A stretch of DNA of 60,539 nt from Deltaproteobacteria bacterium (GTDB taxonomy: Bacteria > Myxococcota_A > Polyangia > Haliangiales > Haliangiaceae): positions 1-60,539 of the forward strand of contig JANXOM010000223.1 of assembly GCA_025353585.1 (NCBI GenBank), written 5' to 3'. The notes under the pieces were generated by a model. It worked only from the letters and a program-made list of their open reading frames with translations, was not told the DNA's origin and did no database searches. Below, in pieces: positions 28,617 through 36,317 of this stretch. Both the position numbers and the translations under genes were made by a program. Numbering within the stretch: position 1 is the first letter of the stretch; each line of letters begins with the position of its first letter.

Positions 28617-29888
28617 CTAGTTGGCAAACGGGTCGACGATCGCGCCGGCCTTGGGGGCCGGCTTCGCGGGCGTCTTCTTCGCCGGCGCGGGGGCCGGCGA
28701 GTCACCGAACGGGTCGGCGATGCCGGACTTCGGCGCCGGCTTGGCCGCGGGCGCGGCGTGGTGCACGGGGGCCGGCGTCGGCGCGGGCGTCGCGTGGTGC
28801 GGCGTCGGTGCAGGCGTCGCGACGTGGACCGGCGCGGGCGTCGGCGTCGGCGTGACGACCGGCGCGGGCGTCGGGGGCGGCGCCACGACGACAGGCGTCG
28901 GGTCGACCGCCGGTACCACCGCGGTCGGCGCGGGCGCCGGCGCGGTCTCGATCGGCGTCACGACCGCTTTGGGCGACTCGATCGGCGTGACGACCGGCGC
29001 GGGCGCCACGGCCGGGGCCGGCGCGACGACCGGGGCCGGCGCGACCTGCGCGGGGGCGGCGGGCGCCGTGTTGCCACCGAACATGGCCTTCGACGCGACG
29101 AACATGAGCGCGATCCCGCCGATGAAGGCGACCGCGATCCATAGCCACGGGGTCTGCTTCTGCCGTTCGACGTTCGTGACGACGAGCCCGCTCTCGATCG
29201 CGGCGAGGTCCGCCGACGAGACCGTCAGGCCCGCCGCCGCGGCCCGGGCCGCCGCGATCGCCTTGGTCGCCTTGGCCTCGGCGACGCGGATGCGCTCCTC
29301 GCCGTCCGTGTCTGTCTGCGAGCTGGCGCGGACGAACGTCGGGGTACCCTCGGCCTTGATCTCGGCCGACTTCGCCAGCTTCTCTTCGAGCTCGACCGCG
29401 TGCTGCTGCGCGGTCATGGACTCGGTCTTCGCCTTGTCGAGGCGGTAGCGGAGGTCGGCGACGAGCGCCTCGGCCGCCTGCATCGCGCCGGTGCCACCGG
29501 CCGACGACGCCACGGCGGCCCGGGCCTCCGCCTCGGCGAGCTTGCCCTGCAGCCCATCGAGCTGGCGGCGCAGCGAGCCTTCGCGTGCCTCGGCCTCGCG
29601 CATCTGCAGCTCGGCGTTCTTCCAGCGGAGCGCGTCCTGCTCCTTGCGCGCGTCTTCCTCTTCCTTGACCGCCTTGTCCGTGGGCGTCCCCGCTCCCCAC
29701 GCCTCCGCATCGACCGACGTCTGGTTCGCGCGCGCGATGAACTCCTCGAGCGAGCTCTCCACGTTCGGCAGCGCCTGCGCGGCCTGCATCAGCGACGAAG
29801 ACCGCTTGCGACGGCCCGCCGGGCCCGGGGTCGGGGTACCGGTTCCCATGAGGGTCTGCTTGTTGGGGTTGGGTTGATCGACGGCCAT
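28617..29888 (-). CDS. Coiled-coil membrane protein with Pro/Ala/Val-rich extracytoplasmic tail
   Basis: A 423-residue protein of three parts. Residues about 70-230 are coiled coil (KEEEDARKEQDALRWKNAEL, RRQLDGLQGKLAEAEAR, LEEKLAKSAEIK). A single membrane helix follows at about 248-268 (PWLWIAVAFIGGIALMFVASK). The C-terminal 155 residues are almost wholly Pro, Ala, Val and Thr with periodic His (APAPVV, APTPHH, APVHHA). The last blocks, IADPFGDSP and IVDPFAN, repeat a D-P-F motif. There is no signal peptide, so the coiled coil is cytoplasmic and the Pro-rich tail should cross the periplasm, as in TonB-like or FrzCD-associated anchors. Function unknown. Confidence 0.68.
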   Translation of the reverse strand: MAVDQPNPNKQTLMGTGTPTPGPAGRRKRSSSLMQAAQALPNVESSLEEFIARANQTSVDAEAWGAGTPTDKAVKEEEDARKEQDALRWKNAELQMREAEAREGSLRRQLDGLQGKLAEAEARAAVASSAGGTGAMQAAEALVADLRYRLDKAKTESMTAQQHAVELEEKLAKSAEIKAEGTPTFVRASSQTDTDGEERIRVAEAKATKAIAAARAAAAGLTVSSADLAAIESGLVVTNVERQKQTPWLWIAVAFIGGIALMFVASKAMFGGNTAPAAPAQVAPAPVVAPAPAVAPAPVVTPIESPKAVVTPIETAPAPAPTAVVPAVDPTPVVVAPPPTPAPVVTPTPTPAPVHVATPAPTPHHATPAPTPAPVHHAAPAAKPAPKSGIADPFGDSPAPAPAKKTPAKPAPKAGAIVDPFAN

Positions 29889-29971
29889 CGTGAGTCTCCA
29901 GGGACGTGCGGCAAGAATATTAGCAGCGTTCGGGGCACGGTGCCCCTGAGAGTTGCTGGCCTAGCGGCCGG

Positions 29972-30304
29972 TCACAGCGCGTCGCGGCCGGGCGAGAACG
30001 CCATGCGCGGGACGGGGAGCGTGTTGCGTTCGGAGCGCGGCGACAGGTCGATGACCTCGACGACGTCGAGATCGTCGTGGAACGCGCGGGCCTCCTGCTC
30101 GACCACGTCCGCCGGGAGGTAGCCGGCCTCCACGATGTGCGCGCCGATCCGGCGGCGCTTGCTCGCGGTCGGATGTGCCGCCAGCAGGCTCCAGTGATCG
30201 GCGAGCGCGGCGAGCCATTGCTCGTCGGTGATCAGGCTCCGGTCGCGCAGGAACTCGCCGAAGCGGACGGGTTCGAGCGTGGCGGGGCGCGGGGCGGGCG
30301 TCAT
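29972..30304 (-). CDS. Small protein with two MshEN/GspE-N-like helical motifs
   Basis: A 110-residue soluble protein. Two segments, RFGEFLRDRSLITDEQWLAAL (residues 14-34) and RIGAHIVEAGYLPADVVEQ (about 52-70), each match the R-x-G-x-x-(L/I)-x-x-x-x-(L/I/Y)-(I/L)-x-x-x-x-(L/V) pattern of the MshEN domain found at the start of PilB-type ATPases. There is no ATPase. The C-terminal part (DLSPRSERNTLPVPRMAF) is unassigned. It lies 83 bp downstream of the coiled-coil gene stretch on the same strand order as the pil region. A c-di-GMP-related role is inference only. Confidence 0.55.
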   Translation of the reverse strand: MTPAPRPATLEPVRFGEFLRDRSLITDEQWLAALADHWSLLAAHPTASKRRRIGAHIVEAGYLPADVVEQEARAFHDDLDVVEVIDLSPRSERNTLPVPRMAFSPGRDAL

Positions 30305-30382
30305 GGAAGCCGCGCGAACTTAGTGCGAGGGCTCCTCACTGTCTACGAGAAAAAAGGGCAGCTGGTGTATAGAACGCCACCC

Positions 30383-31642
30383 ATGAACCCGTCGTTGCCG
30401 CCGCGTCGCCCGCGCCGCCCCGTCCACGGCGCGCCGATCGTTCGCAAGAACACGATCCGGCTCGCGCCCGACGTCGCTCACCGCATCCGCGCCGGTCACC
30501 CGTGGGTCTATCGCGAGGCGATGGGGCGGCCGATCTCGCCCGAGCCGGGCACGATCATCGACATGGTCGACGCCGACGGCGAGTTCGTCGGGCGCGGCCT
30601 GTACGACGCCGACAATACGATCTCGATCCGCGTGTTCTCGCGGAACCCCGACGTCGCCATCGACGCCCAGCTCGTGCGCGACCGGGTCAAGGCCGCGATC
30701 GCGCTCCGCGCTCGGCTCGTCGACGGCGCGAAGCTCGGCGCCACCCGCGTCGTCCACGGCGAGGCGGATGGCCTGCCGGGGATCGTGGTCGATCGCTATG
30801 GCCGCTACCTCGTCGTCCAGCTGTTCACGGCGGCGGTGGCCGCGCTCCGCGACGATCTATACGACGCGCTGATGGCCGAGCTCGCCCCCGAGGCGATCTA
30901 CGAGCAGCGCCGTTACCGGTCCCTTGGCGGCGAGGCCCCGCGGCAGGCCGGCGCGGATCTCGTGCGCGGCACGGCCGCGCCGGTCGACTTCGAGGTCGTC
31001 GAGGACGACATGAAGTTCGTCGTGGACGTCACGGCGCCGCTGTCGACGGGCCTGTTCGCGGATCTTCGCGAGGGCCGGCGCGCGATGCGGCAGTGGGCGG
31101 CGGGGAAGCGCGTCCTGAACCTGTTCTCGTACACCGGCGCGATCTCGGTCTACGCGCAGGCGGGCGGCGCCACCGAGGTCTGCGCGGTCGACGTCGCGGC
31201 CAAGGCGCATGCGCGGGCGCGCAAGAACTTCGCCGCGTCGGGGTTCGACCCGGAGAAGCCGGAGCACATCGTCGGTGACGCGTTCAAGGTGCTCGCGAAG
31301 TTCGTCGAGCGCGGCCGAAAATTCGACCTCGTCGCGCTCGATCCGCCGGCGTTCGCGAGCGCGCAGGCGCGCGGCGGCAAGACCTGGAGCGCCATCCGCG
31401 ACTACAGCGAGCTCGTCACGGCGAGCCTCGAGGTCCTCGCGCCGGGCGGCATGCTGATCGCGGCGTGCTCGACGCACAAGATGACGGCGGCCGAGTTCGA
31501 GCTCGCGCTCGCCGACGGCGCGCTCGCCGCGGGCACGCGGCTGCAGATCGTCGACCGTCGCGGCTTGCCGCCGGACTTCCCGTCGCTGCCCGGCTTCCCG
31601 GAGGGCAACTACATGAAGTTCGCCGTCGCCGTCCGCGGGTGA
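30383..31642 (+). CDS. rlmI: Class I SAM-dependent rRNA methyltransferase, RlmI family
   Basis: A 419-residue protein of the RlmI/YccW type, which methylates C5 of a 23S rRNA cytosine (C1962 in E. coli). The N-terminal PUA domain runs from about 20 to 100 (VRKNTIRLAPDVAHRIRAGHPWVYREA, FVGRGLYDADNTISIRVFS). The linker EADGLPGIVVDRYG follows. The methyltransferase domain has RVLNLFSYTGAISVYAQAGGA (SAM loop), AVDVAAKAHARARKNF, VGDAF, DLVALDPPAFA (D-P-P) and AACSTHKM with the likely catalytic Cys. The start at ATG 30383 gives the normal length. Two nearly exact 29-bp copies cover its 3' end. Confidence 0.87.
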   Translation: MNPSLPPRRPRRPVHGAPIVRKNTIRLAPDVAHRIRAGHPWVYREAMGRPISPEPGTIIDMVDADGEFVGRGLYDADNTISIRVFSRNPDVAIDAQLVRDRVKAAIALRARLVDGAKLGATRVVHGEADGLPGIVVDRYGRYLVVQLFTAAVAALRDDLYDALMAELAPEAIYEQRRYRSLGGEAPRQAGADLVRGTAAPVDFEVVEDDMKFVVDVTAPLSTGLFADLREGRRAMRQWAAGKRVLNLFSYTGAISVYAQAGGATEVCAVDVAAKAHARARKNFAASGFDPEKPEHIVGDAFKVLAKFVERGRKFDLVALDPPAFASAQARGGKTWSAIRDYSELVTASLEVLAPGGMLIAACSTHKMTAAEFELALADGALAAGTRLQIVDRRGLPPDFPSLPGFPEGNYMKFAVAVRG

Positions 31643-31682
31643 CGGTGAGCTCGGTCGCCGTCCGCGGGTGACGGTGAGCTCG
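31625..31682. repeat. 29-bp tandem duplication spanning the rlmI stop codon
   Basis: GTCGCCGTCCGCGGGTGACG... at 31625-31653 is repeated without change at 31654-31682. The unit includes the last five sense codons and TGA of the methyltransferase gene, so the second copy is an untranslated echo. It is a recent-looking local duplication. Confidence 0.92.
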
Positions 31683-31707
31683 AGCGGGGTTGGTCCGGGG
31701 TGAGGTG

Positions 31708-32034
31708 TCAGTTCGTCGTCGGCTTGCGCAGGCGCGTCAGCGGCACGTCGGGGATGACCACGCGGACGCGCGGGCCGTCGGGGACGGGCAGGAGCGTCTC
31801 GATCTCGAACTGCGCCGACTCGCGGACGGTCGTGTCGAGGGAGCCGAGCGACGCGCAGGCCATCGCGAGCGCGGGCAGGGCGATCCCGGCATCGACGAGC
31901 TGTTCGCCCACCAGCTCCACCACGCGGGCGATCGCGTGCGCCAGCGACGAGCCGTCGACCCGCAGCGCGATCACCAGGTCTGCGATCAGCGCGGGGTCGA
32001 GCACCGGGGCGTCTTGCACCAGCCGCGTCACCAT
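31708..32034 (-). CDS. Hypothetical 108-residue protein
   Basis: A small soluble protein, with a predicted helical N-terminal part ([38 protein letters not shown]) and a beta C-terminal end ([24 protein letters not shown]). No motif was recognised. It sits 23 nt after the UPF0158 gene on the same strand, so it is probably in its operon. The frame is open a little further upstream, and the start at ATG 32034 is a choice. Confidence 0.5.
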   Translation of the reverse strand: MVTRLVQDAPVLDPALIADLVIALRVDGSSLAHAIARVVELVGEQLVDAGIALPALAMACASLGSLDTTVRESAQFEIETLLPVPDGPRVRVVIPDVPLTRLRKPTTN

Positions 32035-32057
32035 CGCGTCGATGGCGGTCGACCTGC

Positions 32058-32831
32058 TCAGGACGCGCTCGCAAGGTCGGCGAGGTCGTCGTGGTCGCGG
32101 TCGTCATCGTCGACGTCGATGTCGTCATCGTCCACGTCGTGATCGTCGCGGCCGCGGACCGCCGTCGCCGCCGCGTCGACGCGCGCGATGGCGTCGCCGC
32201 CACGCTGCTTCAGGAACTCGAGGAACGCGATCGCCGTCGGGAGCTCGATCGCGGGGATCGTCTCGATCAGCTCGCGGGCCTGACGCCGCAGCGACTCGCC
32301 CGGCGTCTCCGTGCCGTGCACGACCGGGCTGACGGCCGGGAGCTCCTCGGGTGCCGTCACCGTGCCCCAGGGCGGCTCGTTCGTCGGCAAGATCTCGTGC
32401 TGGGCGAGCCAGTTGTGGATGTGCCAGTGCAGGAGATCGGCGCGGTAACTGAACCAGCGCTCGCGCTCGGCAGGGTAGGCGAGGAGCACGTCCTTGAAGC
32501 GGCGGAACGCGCCCTTGCCGTCGATCGAGATGATCAACCGCTCGCGTAGGGGCTCCTCGGACACCGAGCCCACAAACCGCTCCATCCACCGGTACTGCTC
32601 GCGCGATGAGGCGGGCTCGATGCGCAAAAAGTTACGGATGTGCTCGGCGACCTGCTGGCGGTTGATCGCCGCCTCGGGGTCGCCGGTGGTGATCGTCAGC
32701 ACCTTGCCCGTCGTCAGGTCGAGATAGCTGTCGGTGTCGGGCGCGTTTCGCTCCACCGCAACTTCGAGCGCGTCGAAGTCGAGGTCGATCGAAACCGGCC
32801 CGCGGCTTGCGGGGACTGTTTTGGGAAGCAT
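32058..32831 (-). CDS. UPF0158 family protein with acidic tail
   Basis: A 257-residue protein. It has the UPF0158 blocks [63 protein letters not shown] and [30 protein letters not shown] is the most diagnostic. The family's function is unknown. After the domain come about 90 residues, ending in a very Asp/His-rich run ([18 protein letters not shown]) that could bind divalent metal. It is divergent from rpoZ with a 137-bp spacer. Confidence 0.78.
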   Translation of the reverse strand: MLPKTVPASRGPVSIDLDFDALEVAVERNAPDTDSYLDLTTGKVLTITTGDPEAAINRQQVAEHIRNFLRIEPASSREQYRWMERFVGSVSEEPLRERLIISIDGKGAFRRFKDVLLAYPAERERWFSYRADLLHWHIHNWLAQHEILPTNEPPWGTVTAPEELPAVSPVVHGTETPGESLRRQARELIETIPAIELPTAIAFLEFLKQRGGDAIARVDAAATAVRGRDDHDVDDDDIDVDDDDRDHDDLADLASAS

Positions 32832-32931
32832 AAGTTAAGGCGTCCGCCTACTTGCCGGTAGGGCGACCGCACCTCCAAGGGTAGTGGGGCCCACTCCAGC
32901 TGGCAAGCCTGCTCGCCCGTCGCCAGCTTCC

Positions 32932-32959
32932 TTGACATGTCCTGCAATATGGGTAAGTT
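32932..32959 (+). promoter_or_regulatory. Strong sigma70-like promoter of rpoZ
   Basis: TTGACA (32932-32937, perfect -35), a 16-nt spacer, then TAAGTT (32954-32959). Predicted initiation at about 32966-32968 falls on or just before the rpoZ ATG at 32969. No Shine-Dalgarno is visible in front of that ATG, so the message may be leaderless. Confidence 0.6.
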
Positions 32960-32968
32960 CCGCGGTCC

Positions 32969-33211
32969 ATGGCCCGCGTTACCGTCGAAGATTGCTTGGA
33001 TAAGGTTCCGAATCGGTTTGCCCTGGTGGTGCTCGCTGCAGAGCGCGCCCGTCAGCTGTCGCGCGGCGCCTCGTCCGGCGTCGATTGCGACAACAAGCCG
33101 GCCGTCACCGCCCTCCGCGAGATCGCGGCCGGCATGGTGAAGTTCCGCGAGGACGTGAAGGCTGTCGTCGTCGAGTTCATCGTCGAGCGCCGCAAAGCTG
33201 GCTTCATGTGA
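32969..33211 (+). CDS. rpoZ: DNA-directed RNA polymerase omega subunit
   Basis: An 80-residue omega subunit, which clamps the beta' C-terminus and aids RNAP assembly and the ppGpp response. [30 protein letters not shown] is the family start (V-E-D-x-x-x-x-x-x-N-R-F-x-L-V), and [13 protein letters not shown] is the second conserved block (K-x-x-x-x-A-L-R-E-I-A). The length is usual for proteobacterial omega. The expected neighbours gmk and spoT are absent. Confidence 0.93.
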   Translation: MARVTVEDCLDKVPNRFALVVLAAERARQLSRGASSGVDCDNKPAVTALREIAAGMVKFREDVKAVVVEFIVERRKAGFM

Positions 33212-33216
33212 TCGGG

Positions 33217-33262
33217 CGCTGATCGCGAGCGCGGCCTAAAAACTTGGCCGCGGCGATCAGCG
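33217..33262 (+). terminator. Long hairpin downstream of rpoZ
   Basis: Outer arms CGCTGATCGC (33217-33226) and GCGATCAGCG (33253-33262) pair over 10 bp. Inner arms GCGGCC and GGCCGC pair over 6 bp around the loop TAAAAACTT. It lies 6 nt after the rpoZ stop and before the J-domain gene. No T-run follows, so efficiency is uncertain. Confidence 0.55.
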
Positions 33263-33278
33263 CGACGAGAGTGTCCCG

Positions 33279-34076
33279 ATGCGGGGCGACTCTCACACGA
33301 GCGTGCGGCGACTGCTCGCGCGCGGCGAGCTGGTCCGGCTCGCGTACCGCCTCGGCCGGAACGGCGCGAGCGGGATCCTCACGCTGACCCACGGCCCGGT
33401 GACCGCGCGCGGCGAGGTGTTCGTCCTTCGTCGCGGCGCGGTGGTGCTCCCCGAGGGCGAGCTCGCCAGGCGCACGGCCGCCGCGAAGCTCGTCCGCCTC
33501 GCCTCGCTCGATGATCTGCGCGCCGTCTTCGAAGGCGGCGTCGCCGTATCGCCGCCGGGCGCCCAGCCGCAGCTCGCCCTCGCCACCTGGGCCCGTACGC
33601 TCCTCGAGGCGCAGCTCGACAACTCGCGCGCGGAGCGCCTCGTGCGTCGGCTCGCCGGGATCCGGCTCTCGCTGCGGCCCGAGCTCGCGCCCGAGCCCGC
33701 GGATGAAGCGGATCGGCGGATGCTCGCCGCGATGACGCAGCCGCGGCGCCTCGATCAGATCTGGCCGCTCGCGCGCACGCCGCGCTTCCGGCTGCTCGCG
33801 TTCCTGCACTTTCTCCAGGCCGTCGACGCGCTCGACGTCGAGGGCGTGGTCGCGGAGCAGAGCGCGCCGATCCGCGCGATCGACCCATCCCGCGTGGCCG
33901 CCGCGAAGGTCCTCGGCGTCGACGACATGCACGACCCCGACGCGGTCAAGCGCGCCTATCGCCGCCTCGCGCGCGCGGTCCACCCGGACCTGCAACCGCA
34001 CGTCGACGCCATCCGCAAGCGCGCTCTCGAGCAGCGCTTCGCGGAGGTCACCGCGGCCTACGACGCCCTGCGGTAG
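33279..34076 (+). CDS. J-domain protein with N-terminal DUF4388-like region
   Basis: A 265-residue cytoplasmic protein. The last 70 residues are a J domain: VLGVDDMHDPDAVKRAYRRLARAVHPDLQPH, with the H-P-D triad intact, then RKRALEQRFAEVTAAYDAL. This should stimulate a DnaK-type chaperone. The N-terminal about 190 residues (LVRLAYRLGRNGASGILTLTHGP, EVFVLRRGAVVLPEGE, RRLDQIWPLART) resemble the DUF4388-type PATAN regions common in myxobacterial regulators, but the match is loose. The gene ends 1 nt before the convergent hydrolase stop. Confidence 0.75.
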   Translation: MRGDSHTSVRRLLARGELVRLAYRLGRNGASGILTLTHGPVTARGEVFVLRRGAVVLPEGELARRTAAAKLVRLASLDDLRAVFEGGVAVSPPGAQPQLALATWARTLLEAQLDNSRAERLVRRLAGIRLSLRPELAPEPADEADRRMLAAMTQPRRLDQIWPLARTPRFRLLAFLHFLQAVDALDVEGVVAEQSAPIRAIDPSRVAAAKVLGVDDMHDPDAVKRAYRRLARAVHPDLQPHVDAIRKRALEQRFAEVTAAYDALR

Positions 34077-34077
34077 C

Positions 34078-34905
34078 TCACCGCGCCGCGGCGGTCAGGC
34101 TCGCGACGACGTCCGCCGGTGCGTGCCAGGCCAGCCAGTGCTGGCCGGCCGGGACCTCGGACAGCTTGGCGTGGGGGACCGCGCGGAGGAGCGCTGCGGC
34201 GTGCGCGCGGGGAAAGTGGTGCTCCGCCTCGCCCCACAGGGCGGTGACCGGCATGCGGAGCTCGGCGAAGCGCTCGAGCCCGCGCGCGAGCCACGTCTCC
34301 GCCGCGTCACAGACGTGGCTCGTCGTGCGCGCGGCGGCCCGCGTGAAGTGCGCCACGATGTCGGTCCGCACCCGCGGCGTCAGCGGGCTCGAGCGCGGCA
34401 GGAAATCGCGCAGGCACTGCGCGGAGACGCGGCCCGGAAACGTCGGGAGGAGCACGCGGTAGAGCGCGCTCCAGCGGAGCAGCGTGATGGTGCGCGAGCA
34501 CGGCGCCGCGCCGGCGAGGAGCGCGTTCGTGACGACGAGGCGCTCGACGCGATCGGGCTGCGCGTGGGCGAGCTCGAGCGCGGCGTGCGCGCCCATGTCG
34601 TGGCCGAACACGCGGACCCGCGCGACGTCGAGCCGGTCGAGCAGCGCCGCGAGCCATCGCGCGCGGGCCTCGGGCGCGACGGGAGAGGACGGCGTGCCGT
34701 CGCTGCCGCCCTGACCGGGGAAGTCGAGCGCGACGTACCCCCACGACGCAGCGAGCGCGTCGACGACGCGCGTGAAGATCTGCAGCGTGTCCGGGTACCC
34801 GGGCAAGAGCAGGACGGTCGGCGCGCTCCCGGTCGCGCGGCGCACGCTCACCCGGGCCCGCGCCCCGTCGACCTCCACGCGCGCGGTCTCGAGGCCGTCG
34901 CTCAC
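34078..34905 (-). CDS. Alpha/beta hydrolase (epoxide hydrolase/dehalogenase-like)
   Basis: About 275 residues. It has the oxyanion block VLLLPGYPDTLQIFTRVVDAL, the strand YVALDFPGQGGSDG, and the nucleophile elbow FGHDMGAHAALELA. The elbow residue is Asp, as in epoxide hydrolases and haloalkane dehalogenases, rather than Ser. A cap region and PVTALWGEAEHHFPRAHAAAL follow, with a late His in PAGQHWLAW. It therefore probably forms an Asp-ester intermediate. The GTG at 34905 overlaps the stop of the CrtI-like gene (GTGA). The substrate is likely made by that operon. The same frame stays open far upstream but has no coding character there. Confidence 0.8.
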   Translation of the reverse strand: MSDGLETARVEVDGARARVSVRRATGSAPTVLLLPGYPDTLQIFTRVVDALAASWGYVALDFPGQGGSDGTPSSPVAPEARARWLAALLDRLDVARVRVFGHDMGAHAALELAHAQPDRVERLVVTNALLAGAAPCSRTITLLRWSALYRVLLPTFPGRVSAQCLRDFLPRSSPLTPRVRTDIVAHFTRAAARTTSHVCDAAETWLARGLERFAELRMPVTALWGEAEHHFPRAHAAALLRAVPHAKLSEVPAGQHWLAWHAPADVVASLTAAAR

Positions 34906-36317
34906 GCGCGCTCGCCGTCGAGCCACGCCGCGGCCGCGCGCGCGCCGTAGAGCCCCGAGAGCAGGCAGAAGCTGACCCACTGCCCGGGGTGCGTGGAGCT
35001 GCCGACTTGATAGAGGGCCTCGACGCCGTCGACGCGATGCGGGAGCCGCCCCTGCCGCATGAACCTCGCCGTCATCACGGGGTTCATGCTGTCGCGGTAG
35101 AGCACGTGGCGCTGGCCCCACGAGGCGGGCACGCGGCGGGCGAGCTCGTGGAACGACGAGACGCGATCGCGAACCCACGGCTCGGCGAGGATCGCGTCGA
35201 GGAGCTCGCCTTGCCCGGTCGCGCCCAGGCGCTCCGCGACCTCGTGCGCGAGCGGCGCGACGATGCGCGTCGGGTGGGTTTCGGCCGGGGGCGCGCGAGG
35301 CAACGCGGCCGGGCGCACCACGAGGCGGCACGGGGCCTCCGCGTTTTCGGGCACCAGGCGAAATTGCAGATAGGGCCCGCCATCGCTCGTCGAGGTCAGC
35401 CCGTACGCGGCCAGGCCCGGAGACTGAAGCGGCAAGGCCGCGAGGGCCGCGCGCGCGCGCGGGGGGACCGGCGCGAGCTCGAGGAGGGTCGAGAGCCCGC
35501 TCGCGTCGCTCACCACGACGTCGGCGTCGAGCCGCTCGCCCGTGACGAGCTCGACCCCGCGCGCGCGTCCGTGCTCGACGCAGATGCGAGCGACGCGCGC
35601 GCGCTCGCGTAGCTGCACGCCCACCTCGCGGGCGCGCGCGGTGACGGCCTCGGAGACCGCCGCGACGCCGCGCGCGGGGACAAAGCAGCCCGGCCCGTGG
35701 ATCATCGCCGGGACGAGCGCGAGGGGGCTCGGCGCGCGCGCGAGCGGCTGTCCAGCCACGTGCGTCCAGATCCCGACGGCATCGGCGATCGCCGGCGAGA
35801 ATCCGGCGCGCGCGAGGACCGACGCGAGCGAGCGCAGCAAGAACGGCGCGTGCCGGAGCGCCCCCGCCCGCACCAGCGCGAGCGGCGACGGACGCGCGGT
35901 CGTCTGCAGGGGCGTGAGCGCGCGATGGATACGCGTCATCTCGGCCACGAACGCGCGGTACTTGAGGCCCTGGCCGGGGTGGTCGCGCTCCCACGCCTCG
36001 ACGGTCCGGTCGAGCGAGCCGAAGAACCGCACCGGCGGCGCATCCTCGCGCTCCACGACATAGACATCGTCGACGCGGCAGAGCTCCAGCGCTGCGATCG
36101 AGATCCCGAGGGCCTCGAACGCGGCCTCGAGCCCGACCGGGTCGAGCAAGATGTACGGCCCCCCGTCGAACCGCGTCGCGCCGAGCTGGAGCGCCGACGC
36201 CAGGCCGCCGAAGAACGGCGACGCTTCGCACACCGTCACGGCCACGTCGCGCTGCGCGAGGGCGATGCTGGCCGAGAGCCCGCCGACCCCGCCGCCGATG
36301 ACGAGCGCGCGCTTCAC
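34902..36317 (-). CDS. CrtI/phytoene desaturase-like FAD-dependent oxidoreductase
   Basis: A 471-residue flavoprotein. The N-terminal dinucleotide motif RALVIGGGVGGLSASIALAQ and the follow-on EASPFFGGLASALQLGATRFDGGPYILLDP are the hallmark of the CrtI/CrtN/carotene isomerase group. The C-terminus LYQVGSSTHPGQWVSFCLLSGLYGARAAAAWL is the FAD-binding end block (G-x-x-x-x-P-G-x-x). It may desaturate or isomerise a polyene or other lipid. No crtB, crtE or crtY genes are nearby, so a carotenoid substrate is not supported by context. It lies directly after the ferritin/DUF362 gene stop and overlaps the hydrolase gene. Confidence 0.82.
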   Translation of the reverse strand: MKRALVIGGGVGGLSASIALAQRDVAVTVCEASPFFGGLASALQLGATRFDGGPYILLDPVGLEAAFEALGISIAALELCRVDDVYVVEREDAPPVRFFGSLDRTVEAWERDHPGQGLKYRAFVAEMTRIHRALTPLQTTARPSPLALVRAGALRHAPFLLRSLASVLARAGFSPAIADAVGIWTHVAGQPLARAPSPLALVPAMIHGPGCFVPARGVAAVSEAVTARAREVGVQLRERARVARICVEHGRARGVELVTGERLDADVVVSDASGLSTLLELAPVPPRARAALAALPLQSPGLAAYGLTSTSDGGPYLQFRLVPENAEAPCRLVVRPAALPRAPPAETHPTRIVAPLAHEVAERLGATGQGELLDAILAEPWVRDRVSSFHELARRVPASWGQRHVLYRDSMNPVMTARFMRQGRLPHRVDGVEALYQVGSSTHPGQWVSFCLLSGLYGARAAAAWLDGERA

